Shown here: one piece after another, positions 1-7,881 of the stretch
Position numbering within the stretch: position 1 is the stretch's first letter
Layout of the letters: each line of letters begins with the position of its first letter
Notes under the pieces: model-generated
The model's database searches: none
Told to the model about the DNA's origin: nothing
Seen by the model: only the letters and a program-made list of their open reading frames with translations
Source: CAYLRU01 sp964386565
GTDB lineage: Bacteria; Desulfobacterota; Desulfobacteria; Desulfobacterales; UBA5616
Direction: 5' to 3'
Length of the DNA stretch: 22,822 bases
Assembly (NCBI GenBank): GCA_964386565.1
Contig: CAYLRU010000044.1
Coordinates: forward strand, 1-22,822
Made by a program: the position numbers and the translations under genes

Positions 1-520
1 CGGGAGGAGATCCGGGAAGAAGGGCCAGCAGCTCTTCCCTGAGATGGGTTTTCAAATCTGCGGCGGTTTTGATTTTCGAGGTTTTTTTGGAGATATTGCC
101 GACAATCCCCATTGTGGTTTGAACGCCGATGTCCGCCGTGATCAGCAGCTCTTCCAGCTCTTCGAGCATGTCTTCGTCGATCTGCCGGGAGCCGGTGAAG
201 AGGTCATCGATATTTGTGGTCAATATTTGCCGCGTTTTTGAAAGGCCGTTTTTCAAACGTTTGAAAAAGCCGCCTGATTTTGAACGAAGGGGGGTATCCC
301 GGTCGGGATCTTCAATATCCGCGGCTGTTAATTCCCCTTCATCTGCGAGGAGTTTATCATCCTTAACGGCTGCCGGGATTTTTTCTTCATGGGCGTTGTG
401 AGAAACGGCGGATTCCTCGGTTTTTTCTATTTCGGTGATACCGTGATTTTCATCCGCACCAGGCGGCGCCTCATCCGCCTGTTTTACCTTTTTTTTATTT
501 TTAAACCAGTTAAATGCCAA
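1..520 (-). CDS. ftsY: FtsY, signal recognition particle receptor (N-terminal part, runs off the left edge)
   Basis: FtsY is the membrane-associated SRP-receptor GTPase that accepts ribosome-nascent chain-SRP complexes for delivery to the Sec translocon. Only about 173 N-terminal residues lie in the window. They start MAFNWFKNKKK, continue through an acidic, low-complexity stretch (the A domain, roughly residues 12-80), then enter the four-helix N domain with GFFKRLKNGLSKTRQ and a DEDMLEELEELLITADIGV-type stretch that is highly characteristic of FtsY. The GTPase G domain lies beyond base 1. The start is a TTG at 520-518: no ATG fits, and a GAGGA Shine-Dalgarno lies 5 nt upstream. It follows smc on the same strand with a 62-nt gap, a gene pair also linked in other bacteria, so co-transcription is likely. 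Confidence 0.88.
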   Translation of the reverse strand, partial: MAFNWFKNKKKVKQADEAPPGADENHGITEIEKTEESAVSHNAHEEKIPAAVKDDKLLADEGELTAADIEDPDRDTPLRSKSGGFFKRLKNGLSKTRQILTTNIDDLFTGSRQIDEDMLEELEELLITADIGVQTTMGIVGNISKKTSKIKTAADLKTHLREELLALLPGSPP

Positions 521-525
521 AACGG

Positions 526-532
526 TCCTCTT
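526..532 (-). promoter_or_regulatory. Ribosome binding site selecting the TTG start of ftsY
   Basis: On the minus strand AAGAGGA lies 5 nt before a TTG codon that opens the FtsY-like reading frame (MAFNWFKNKKK). The frame has no nearby ATG, so this site decides the start. Confidence 0.6.
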
Positions 533-582
533 TTTTAATACGCGACAGGGGTTCCAAATCTGCTTCTAGGGTGTTACTGAAG

Positions 583-3500
583 TCACTGCCGGGCCTGGGT
601 TTCCTGCTTTTCAAAGTTTACGGATACGAGTTTGGATACGCCTTTTTTTTCCATGGTAACGCCGAAAAGAGAATCTGCGAATTCCATGGTTTTTTTGTTG
701 TGCGTGATCATGATGATCTGAGATTTTTCCCCGATGATTTTTAACAGGTCGTTGAAACGAAATACATTCGCATCATCCAGTGGTGCATCGATTTCATCCA
801 TCAGACAGAAAGAGGTGGGTTTGATCAGAAAAATGGAAAAAATGAATGCAATTGCAGCGAGTGCCTTTTCACCCCCTGAAAGCAGGCTCAGACGGGTCAA
901 TTTCTTTCCCGGCGGATGAATCATAAACTCCACACCGGTTTCAAGGGGGTCATTGGGATCGGTCATAACCAGCTTGGCGGTTCCGCCCTCAAACAGCCGG
1001 GGGAACACCACGTCGAGTTTTTCGTTGATTTCATTAAAGGTCTTGAGAAATTTTTCCTGGGTTATCCGGTTTATTTTCCGGATGACCTTGTACAGGTTTT
1101 CAATGGCGTTTTCCAAATCGCTGCGCTGTTCCTCCAGAAAGTCAAATCGGACTTTTAATTGCTCATATTCCTTTATGGCGCTGAGATTGACATCCTTGAT
1201 CTTCTCAATTTTTTTCCGGCAGCGCGAAATTTCGGCTGACATTTGATCGACGGCCATTCCCGAATAGGCTTCATGACGGTCTGCAATGGACTTCAGTTCA
1301 TCCGATAATTCGGAAAACGGCAACTGATACCGTTCCGTCAATCGGTTTATGGTATTTTCTCTTCTCATTTCTATCTGGGAATGTTCAATCTCAATCAGTC
1401 GAATGCTCTGGAGGATTTGTTCCCGTTCGGTTTTTATGCCTTCGATAATATCCGCGCTATTTTTCAGCTCCTCATCAATGGCATTGTAATCCATTTCATT
1501 GATTTCAATTTCCTGTTCGATATGCTTCATTTCATCGTACATGACACGCAACCGGGGTTCAGCCTCTTTGATCCTTTGTTCTGATATGGACTTTCTCTGC
1601 TGTTTCTGATCCATATCCGATGTCAGTTGCGCCAGTCGTTTCTTCCCGTCTTCATAGAACTCCTGCAGTCGCCTTAATGTACTGGTGCTGTTTTCGAGAC
1701 CGGCGTTTTTTTCGGTAAGCGCCAATTTCAGATCAACGATTTTCCGGTTATACGATTCCAGTTCGTTGGAAACAGTTTCGATTTCCCGGGACGTCTGCGC
1801 GACATTGTCCTGGGCATTTTTTACCCGGCGTTGAATTTCAGCCAAAGCATGGTTGTATTTGGTCATTTCCTCTTGAATGTCGTTTTCTTCGCCCATGAGC
1901 TGTTCCTGTTCCAGCCGAACGATTTCCAGACGGGTTCTTGCATGTTTTAAATCTTCCGAAATTTTGTACAACGTCTTTTCAGCTTCCACCTCATCTTTTG
2001 AAAGCCGGTGTTTGTGTTCCAGGAGTTTTTGAAGATCATTTTCCAAATGGCGGAGGTCGTTTTCCAATTTATCAAATTCGCCCTGGGTCGTGGTGATTTG
2101 TTTTTCCAACGAAGAAATTTTAAGTTCAAGTTCTTTTATTTCATGTTTCTTCTCAAGGATTCCGGACAGATTGTCCTTGCTGCCGCCGATCATGATTCCC
2201 TGGGGGGAGATAACGTTTCCGTCCTTTGTGACGATGGTCTGATGAACGCCGTTTTGGTTAAACAGGGCCAGTGCCCCGGTTAGATCTTCAACAATGACCA
2301 CATGACCGAGCAATGCCTGAGCAATATTTTCAAACCCGGGTTTGACCGAAACATGATTTAACAGCAGGGATGCCGGATCCGGCTGTGACCATGAATCGCA
2401 ATGAATCTTTTTAATCGTTGATATGGGAACAAAACCGCTTCTCCCGGCGTTGTTTTCCATTAAAAATTTCATGGAATCGAGTCCCGCCTGCTGCTCCTTA
2501 ATGAGAATATATTGCAAAGACTCGCCGAGGACGGCCTCCACCGCAGTTTCATAGGAATGGTCCGGTTCCAGGATGTCGGCGATCAATCCGACGATATGGT
2601 CGGGATTTATATCATCCCCCGGGGCATCCTTATGAGCTGAAATTTTTTTCATGATCGCCTGAACACCGTCCTTATACCATTGATAGCTGTCCCGCATTTT
2701 TCTCAGTGTGGAAAATTTTGAATCGGCCTGGTGCTTCTCTTTTTCCAATGCCTGCAACTGCTTGACTTTCAGACCCAGGGCGGTGCTTTTTTTTTCGAGC
2801 CGGTCCCTGACCCCGGCAATCTGTTCGTCCAGATCCAGGGCATCTGTTTTTATGGCCTGTAATTCTTCTTCCGCGTCTTTGACATTCTTTTCCAACCGGG
2901 TCACATTCGCAGATACGGTGTATTCTTCCTCGTCAATTTTTTTCAGCCGTCTCTTAAGACTTTCGATATTTTGCGCAGCATTTTGGAAAATATTTTTATA
3001 TTTTGCCTCTTCAGCCACCAGGTTCATCAATTCCGTTTTGTTTGAATCCAGTGTACGATTCAACGCTACGAGTCTTTCCCGGATCAGCTGAGAGGCTTTC
3101 CGTTCATTTTCGATCCCGGCTTTGATCTCTTCGATTTCGGATAAAAGGGTTTCGTTTTCTTCTCTGACAAGGTTGATTTCAGAGATCATATCCTCATTCT
3201 TGCCGATGATTTCCATACGAACCGATTCAAATCCCGAAATTTCCTTACTCAGTACGGCAACTTCATTTCGGAGATGGGAAAGGTCATTTTCCACTTTGTC
3301 AATGGCCCGCTGGATTTCATGAAGACCCGATTTCTGATCGGATATTTCCTGTACTTTTTGTTGACGTTTAAGCTTGATATCTTCTACAGCAGCATCAACT
3401 TCCCGCAGCTTCGTGGAATGATGTTGGTCTTTGTCTTTAAGCCGGGTCAACATGCGGGCGGTTTCCTGGATTTTTGACGTGAGTTCATCGTATTGCTGAA

Positions 3501-4200
3501 GCCCAAGGGTGATATCCAGAAAACGGATCCTGTCATGAAATTTCTTATAGACCTCGGCTTTTTTTGCCTGGCGTTTCAGGCTGGACATCTGCCGGTTTAT
3601 TTCAGCAATGATATCCATCACCCGGAGGAGGTTCTGCTTTGTCGCTTCAACTTTTCTGAGGGCTTCTATTTTGCGATTTTTGTAACGGGTGATACCGGCT
3701 GCTTCTTCTATAAAGTATCGCCGCTCCTCTGGACCGGCATCTGTAATGGCGCCGACGTTTCCCTGCTGAATGACGGAGTAAGATTTTGCCCCGATACCGC
3801 TGCCCATAAAGACATTATGAATATCTTTCAGGCGGCAGGGCTGTTTATTGATAAAATAGGCACTTTCCCCGGACCGATAAAGCCGTCGGGTCAGCATGAT
3901 TTCAGTAAAGTCTTTGAGTTCTTCAGGAGCGGAACCGTTATCATTTAACAGGGTAAGGGAAACTTCCGCCATGCCCATGGGGGGGTGCCCGTTTGTCCCC
4001 GAAAAAATAACATCTTCCATGGCCTTGCCCCGCAGTTGTTTAACGCTTTGTTCACCCATGACCCATCGCAGTGCATCAACGATATTACTTTTTCCACAGC
4101 CGTTCGGACCGACGATGGCGGATATGCCGATGGGAAATTCAATGGCGGTTTTGTCGACAAAGGATTTGAATCCGGTTATTTCCAACTTTTTAATTTTCAT
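583..4200 (-). CDS. smc: SMC, chromosome segregation ATPase
   Basis: SMC is the core of the bacterial condensin complex (with ScpA/ScpB) that organises and separates the nucleoid. The protein is about 1205 aa, normal for the family. Seen in order: an N-terminal head with FKSF and Walker A GPNGCGKSN (residues 31-39); a long heptad-rich coiled coil; a hinge domain around residues 510-650 with the VVIVEDL and ITKDGNVISPQGIMIGG motifs; a returning coiled coil; and a C-terminal head with ABC signature LSGGEKALAA (about 1107-1116), Walker B FCLMDEIDAPLDD (about 1131-1143) and the switch histidine in MITHNKKTME. The frame stays open nine codons further upstream, but MKIKKLEITGFKSF is the conserved N-terminus and has AGGAG about 10 nt before its ATG, so 4200 is chosen. 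ftsY follows 62 nt downstream. Confidence 0.97.
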   Translation of the reverse strand: MKIKKLEITGFKSFVDKTAIEFPIGISAIVGPNGCGKSNIVDALRWVMGEQSVKQLRGKAMEDVIFSGTNGHPPMGMAEVSLTLLNDNGSAPEELKDFTEIMLTRRLYRSGESAYFINKQPCRLKDIHNVFMGSGIGAKSYSVIQQGNVGAITDAGPEERRYFIEEAAGITRYKNRKIEALRKVEATKQNLLRVMDIIAEINRQMSSLKRQAKKAEVYKKFHDRIRFLDITLGLQQYDELTSKIQETARMLTRLKDKDQHHSTKLREVDAAVEDIKLKRQQKVQEISDQKSGLHEIQRAIDKVENDLSHLRNEVAVLSKEISGFESVRMEIIGKNEDMISEINLVREENETLLSEIEEIKAGIENERKASQLIRERLVALNRTLDSNKTELMNLVAEEAKYKNIFQNAAQNIESLKRRLKKIDEEEYTVSANVTRLEKNVKDAEEELQAIKTDALDLDEQIAGVRDRLEKKSTALGLKVKQLQALEKEKHQADSKFSTLRKMRDSYQWYKDGVQAIMKKISAHKDAPGDDINPDHIVGLIADILEPDHSYETAVEAVLGESLQYILIKEQQAGLDSMKFLMENNAGRSGFVPISTIKKIHCDSWSQPDPASLLLNHVSVKPGFENIAQALLGHVVIVEDLTGALALFNQNGVHQTIVTKDGNVISPQGIMIGGSKDNLSGILEKKHEIKELELKISSLEKQITTTQGEFDKLENDLRHLENDLQKLLEHKHRLSKDEVEAEKTLYKISEDLKHARTRLEIVRLEQEQLMGEENDIQEEMTKYNHALAEIQRRVKNAQDNVAQTSREIETVSNELESYNRKIVDLKLALTEKNAGLENSTSTLRRLQEFYEDGKKRLAQLTSDMDQKQQRKSISEQRIKEAEPRLRVMYDEMKHIEQEIEINEMDYNAIDEELKNSADIIEGIKTEREQILQSIRLIEIEHSQIEMRRENTINRLTERYQLPFSELSDELKSIADRHEAYSGMAVDQMSAEISRCRKKIEKIKDVNLSAIKEYEQLKVRFDFLEEQRSDLENAIENLYKVIRKINRITQEKFLKTFNEINEKLDVVFPRLFEGGTAKLVMTDPNDPLETGVEFMIHPPGKKLTRLSLLSGGEKALAAIAFIFSIFLIKPTSFCLMDEIDAPLDDANVFRFNDLLKIIGEKSQIIMITHNKKTMEFADSLFGVTMEKKGVSKLVSVNFEKQETQARQ

Positions 4201-4256
4201 ACCGGGAAATCTCCTGTCTTCCTGCAAGAGGTTGGACCCATGTTTAAAGATAATTA

Positions 4257-4285
4257 CCTATAGCAGGAAATGATTGATTTGTAAA
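4257..4285 (-). promoter_or_regulatory. Candidate sigma70 promoter for smc-ftsY
   Basis: On the minus strand TTTACA (4285-4280) and TATAGG (4262-4257) are separated by exactly 17 nt in an AT-rich stretch. This would give a leader of about 50 nt before the smc ATG at 4200. The match is 5/6 and 4/6 to consensus. Start-site mapping would be needed to confirm it. Confidence 0.45.
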
Positions 4286-4473
4286 GAATAAAACACAATG
4301 GAAAGTATGTTTTAAAAATTATTACACAATATATAGGGTAAAATTCCATGCCGTCCAAATTTTTAGGCATCGGTTTTCCGTTTATTTTTTTAAATTACGC
4401 AACATTTTTAATTTATTGTGTGTTATAGAGCTTTTCGATCAAAAAAATTACCTCAAAAAAAGGGTTACGGAAA

Positions 4474-5460
4474 TTGTATGACAGAATAAGACAACACTGG
4501 TTTGTCATCGGGCTGGGGCTCATTTTTTTAATCACCATCGGGGATGTTACCGGGACTGTATCCCATGCCGGGAGCATGTTAAAGACTCATTACGGACCTG
4601 ATGCGGTGATCATTCTGATATTTTTATGTTCCGGGATGATGCTTGATGCCGGGCAAATCCGGTCGGGGGCGACAGATATCAAAGGACTGGCGCTGGCACT
4701 GACATTAATTTTTATCGTTTCGCCGGTCGTGGCTGCGGGGATCGGTTTTTTACCCCTTTCCCCGGAGATTAAAATCGGGATGTTTCTCGTAGCAGCCATG
4801 CCGACAACCCTTTCCAGCGGTGTGGTCATGACAGGGGCCTCCGGGGGCAACATGGCACATGCCCTGCTTATCACCATATCGGCCAATAGTCTGTCCGTGG
4901 TAACGATTCCCGTAGTCCTGTCCTGGCTGTTATGGATTGTCGGCGGCAACGCGGTTGTTACATTTGATAAGCTGTCCATTATGATAAAAATCGGGTACTG
5001 TGTCCTTATTCCCCTGGCAACCGGTATTGTTATCCGATATTTTTTTAAACCCGTCTTTATCCGAGTTGATCGCCGGCTTCATATATTGAATCAATTGTTC
5101 GTTTTGTGCATTGTATGGATGTCCCTTTCGCAATCCAGAGGCGCCATCACAGACAACGGCAATATGATCGGCGTCATTCTGGCGGTGGTATCTTCTTTCC
5201 ATTTCGTTTTGATAATACTGGCCCTGTTCATGGTGAACATCTTCAACATCAAGGCCGGTCGAAAAGAAAGCGTCGTATTTATGGGCGTGCAAAAAACCCT
5301 TCCCCTGTCAGTGATTTTGCAGGTGTCGCTTTTTCCCCGGCATGGGATGGTCCTGGTGGTTTGCGTTATTCACCATGTGGTTCATTTGATGATGGACGGT
5401 TTTCTGGTGAGCCGGTTCAAAGTCGCTCATCAGCCTTCAACACACCGGGAAAACGGGTGA
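4474..5460 (+). CDS. SBF-like / bile acid:sodium symporter family membrane protein
   Basis: This is a 328-aa polytopic inner-membrane protein with about 9-10 hydrophobic segments. The sequence resembles the SBF-like (YfeH/RCH1) branch of the bile acid:Na+ symporter superfamily: a GPDAVIILIFLCSGMML segment, the AAMPTTLSSGVVMTGASGGN crossover-type motif (about residues 108-130), and a late GVQKTLPLSVILQ motif near residues 270-282. These proteins are secondary transporters of organic anions or similar solutes. The true substrate cannot be read from sequence, and bile acid itself is unlikely in this setting. The ATG at 4474 lacks a strong Shine-Dalgarno (ACGGA lies about 8 nt upstream). It is divergent from smc across a 273-bp AT-rich region and is followed 164 nt later by the phosphofructokinase, which has its own promoter. 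Confidence 0.82.
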   Translation: MYDRIRQHWFVIGLGLIFLITIGDVTGTVSHAGSMLKTHYGPDAVIILIFLCSGMMLDAGQIRSGATDIKGLALALTLIFIVSPVVAAGIGFLPLSPEIKIGMFLVAAMPTTLSSGVVMTGASGGNMAHALLITISANSLSVVTIPVVLSWLLWIVGGNAVVTFDKLSIMIKIGYCVLIPLATGIVIRYFFKPVFIRVDRRLHILNQLFVLCIVWMSLSQSRGAITDNGNMIGVILAVVSSFHFVLIILALFMVNIFNIKAGRKESVVFMGVQKTLPLSVILQVSLFPRHGMVLVVCVIHHVVHLMMDGFLVSRFKVAHQPSTHRENG

Positions 5461-5507
5461 TTTACGCTTTACGCATGGATCGGAACAAATAATTTAAATC
5501 GTGATTC

Positions 5508-5536
5508 TTGAAAAAAAAACAGGGGTGACGTATAAA
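5508..5536 (+). promoter_or_regulatory. Strong sigma70-like promoter for the phosphofructokinase gene
   Basis: TTGAAA (5508-5513), a 17-nt spacer and TATAAA (5531-5536) match consensus 5/6 in each element. The predicted start near 5543 gives a leader of about 80 nt before the ATG at 5625. This suggests the kinase is expressed independently of the transporter gene upstream. Confidence 0.6.
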
Positions 5537-5624
5537 ACCATTATACTGAAAAATCACGAAGTGCGCACGCAGGAAAAGAATTATCAGTCCGTGTGCCGAG
5601 TCAGGACTAGGAAGGGAGACAACC

Positions 5625-7718
5625 ATGACATCTGATGCGGATGACACTGTAAAAGCCCTCTTAACCCATCCTGTCGTAAAGCAGGTCACAAAAAACGTAA
5701 ATGACGCCATACTGGCAAGGCAAAGATTTGTCCCGGATAAATGCGCGGTATTTTCCAAACCTTATACCGTGTTGGAAGATCGACCCGAATATATCTTTAA
5801 GATCAATCCGGAATGTAAAAAACGATTTCCCGATATTATTGATAACATGGTGCAGGCTGTTGCCGGCGTTGACTCGATTCCGACTTCCAGGCTGGCGGAA
5901 TACGGGAAAAAGAGAAATATCGGCATTGTTTTTTCGGGCGGGCCTGCGCCGGGCGGGCATAATGTGATCGCCGGTCTTTACGACGCGGCAAAAAAGAACA
6001 ACCCGGAAACCCGAATATTCGGATTTCTTCTCGGGCCGGACGGGATTATCGAAAACGAAGCCATTGAAATCAACGGGCAGATGGTAGATGCGTATCGTAA
6101 CCTGGGGGGATTCGGCATGATCAAAACGGGAAGAACCAAGATAGACAGCCGACTGAAAATAGAGCTGTCCAGAGAAACCTGCCGATCTCTTGAGCTTGAT
6201 GCACTGGTCATTGTCGGGGGGGATGACTCGAATACCAATGCCGCTTTTCTTGCCCAGGAAATGGTAAAAGACGGAATCCAGGTTATCGGTGTGCCCAAGA
6301 CAATCGACGGTGATTTGCAGGTAAAGGATGCCTCGGGAAATCCCCTGTGCGCCGTATCATTTGGTTTCCATACCGCTGCAAGGGCTTTTGCCAACCAGAT
6401 CAGCAATTTGTGCAAGGACAGCAGCTCGGATGTGAAATACTGGCATATTTGTAAAGTCATGGGTCGCGTGGCGAGTCATCTGGCGTTGGAAACGGCTCTG
6501 CAGACGCACGCCAATATGACGTTTATCGGGGAAGACCTGGCGGATTATCTGGATGTACAAAGAATTGAAAAAGCCCATGCGGAAAATACCGTTGATTATA
6601 CGGCCTACGGCATGACCCTTAGACATTTGTCCAGAGTCATCTGTGACGGCATTGTTCGAAGGGCTGCCGTGGGGAAAAATTACGGCGTTATTGTCATTCC
6701 GGAAGGTATTTTGGAGTTTATTAATGAGATCCAGGTTTTTATTATTAAACTCAACACCATCATTGCCGAGTATAATAAGGTTCACGATTCGGATTTTCAC
6801 CAGGATTTTCCGGTTCTGGAAGAAAAGCTGGATTATTTAAGGCGGCTGGCCCGACGTTCCAGGGAGGAAGGCCGGTTTTCCATCTGGAATACCCGGGATG
6901 ACGATCTGTTCAACGACATCCCCGGATTTTTCCAGGAGGGACTTTTAATGGAAAGGGACAGCCATGGAAATTTTCCGTTTTCCCAGGTGGAGACGGAGAA
7001 AGTTCTCATCGGCCTGGTAGAAGATTATCTGGACACCCTGATGGAAAAAGGAGAATACAGGATCGGCATACGCCGGTCGTCTTATGAGAAAATCATGAGG
7101 AAGGGGGGACTTGATCCGGCCGTTTTCGGCCCCATGCTGTTCAAAAATTTTGGAGATGCCGAATTTCTTCTGATGAAGGAATCGATCATTTCCAATAAGA
7201 CATTGAGGCAGGAACTGATCCGATCCCGGTTGATTGACGATGATCAGGAAATCCCGGAGCCGGTCAATAAAATCTATAAAAAGTCCATACCGAATTTTAA
7301 AACACAGGTGCATTTTTTCGGATACGACGGAAGGGGAAATGATCCCACCCGGTTTGATGCTGTTTATACCTATAATCTCGGGCTTACGGTCTTTTCCCTG
7401 ATTGCAAATGGGGCTACCGGCCAGATGGCGGCCATCAGAAACCTTGAAAAAGGGTTTTCCGAATGGGAGCCCATCGGCATACCAATTGCGCCGCTTATGC
7501 ATATCGAAGAACGAAAGGGGAGACTTGAACTTGTCCTGGAAAGGAGCCTTGTCGATCTTAACGGGGGGGCTTTCAAAGTTGCCAGGGCTTTAAGGGAAAA
7601 ATGGCTTGCCGCCGATACGGGTCCTGACCACTATCGGACACCGGGTCCCATAACGCTGTTCGATGAAAATGAAGAAGACATGCCGATAACGCTGGTATTG
7701 AATGCGCTGACGGATTAA
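5625..7718 (+). CDS. Diphosphate--fructose-6-phosphate 1-phosphotransferase (PPi-type phosphofructokinase, long form)
   Basis: This cytosolic enzyme interconverts fructose 6-phosphate and fructose 1,6-bisphosphate using pyrophosphate, so it can serve glycolysis or gluconeogenesis. At 697 aa it matches the long group II PFP clade rather than the roughly 320-aa ATP-PFK. Visible motifs: the nucleotide/PPi loop IVFSGGPAPGGHN (101-113), GGDDSNT (198-204), PKTIDGDL (224-231) and the substrate-binding MGRVASHLALE region (279-289). The second Asp of GGDDS (D201) together with Lys of PKTIDGD (K225) is the pair that marks PPi rather than ATP use in characterised family members. A GGGAG Shine-Dalgarno lies 6 nt before the ATG. 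The gene is monocistronic by context and convergent with the PilT-like gene, with a shared hairpin terminator between them. Confidence 0.93.
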   Translation: MTSDADDTVKALLTHPVVKQVTKNVNDAILARQRFVPDKCAVFSKPYTVLEDRPEYIFKINPECKKRFPDIIDNMVQAVAGVDSIPTSRLAEYGKKRNIGIVFSGGPAPGGHNVIAGLYDAAKKNNPETRIFGFLLGPDGIIENEAIEINGQMVDAYRNLGGFGMIKTGRTKIDSRLKIELSRETCRSLELDALVIVGGDDSNTNAAFLAQEMVKDGIQVIGVPKTIDGDLQVKDASGNPLCAVSFGFHTAARAFANQISNLCKDSSSDVKYWHICKVMGRVASHLALETALQTHANMTFIGEDLADYLDVQRIEKAHAENTVDYTAYGMTLRHLSRVICDGIVRRAAVGKNYGVIVIPEGILEFINEIQVFIIKLNTIIAEYNKVHDSDFHQDFPVLEEKLDYLRRLARRSREEGRFSIWNTRDDDLFNDIPGFFQEGLLMERDSHGNFPFSQVETEKVLIGLVEDYLDTLMEKGEYRIGIRRSSYEKIMRKGGLDPAVFGPMLFKNFGDAEFLLMKESIISNKTLRQELIRSRLIDDDQEIPEPVNKIYKKSIPNFKTQVHFFGYDGRGNDPTRFDAVYTYNLGLTVFSLIANGATGQMAAIRNLEKGFSEWEPIGIPIAPLMHIEERKGRLELVLERSLVDLNGGAFKVARALREKWLAADTGPDHYRTPGPITLFDENEEDMPITLVLNALTD

Positions 7719-7762
7719 CCCGTTGTCCGTATACCCGTTCCGATAATAATAACGTCCCATAA

Positions 7763-7799
7763 AAAGGCCGGGAGGTCGCGGTAATGCTTCCCGGCCTTT
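7763..7799. terminator. Bidirectional intrinsic terminator between convergent genes
   Basis: A perfect 11-bp inverted repeat AAAGGCCGGGA / TCCCGGCCTTT (7763-7773 and 7789-7799) encloses a 15-nt loop, extendable by two more pairs. Read leftward, the stem is followed by a run of five T. Read rightward it ends in TTTC, which is weaker. It lies between the stop of the phosphofructokinase gene (7718) and the stop of the PilT-like gene (7882). Confidence 0.8.
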
Positions 7800-7881
7800 C
7801 AGCATCAGGTTTTTCGCCGAACCGTGTCTTGCGCCTGAACCTGATTCGAGATTTTGAAACCGTTTTCCTGGTTTATCCGGG

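Noticed and set aside
1947..3948. Several open frames on both strands inside smc
   Set aside because: They are shadow frames of a clear 1205-aa SMC gene, with no family resemblance and no ribosome sites.
4401..4473. A promoter for the SBF-like transporter gene
   Set aside because: TATAGA near 4424-4429 could be a -10 element, but no -35 match lies at 16-18 nt; the region is simply AT-rich.
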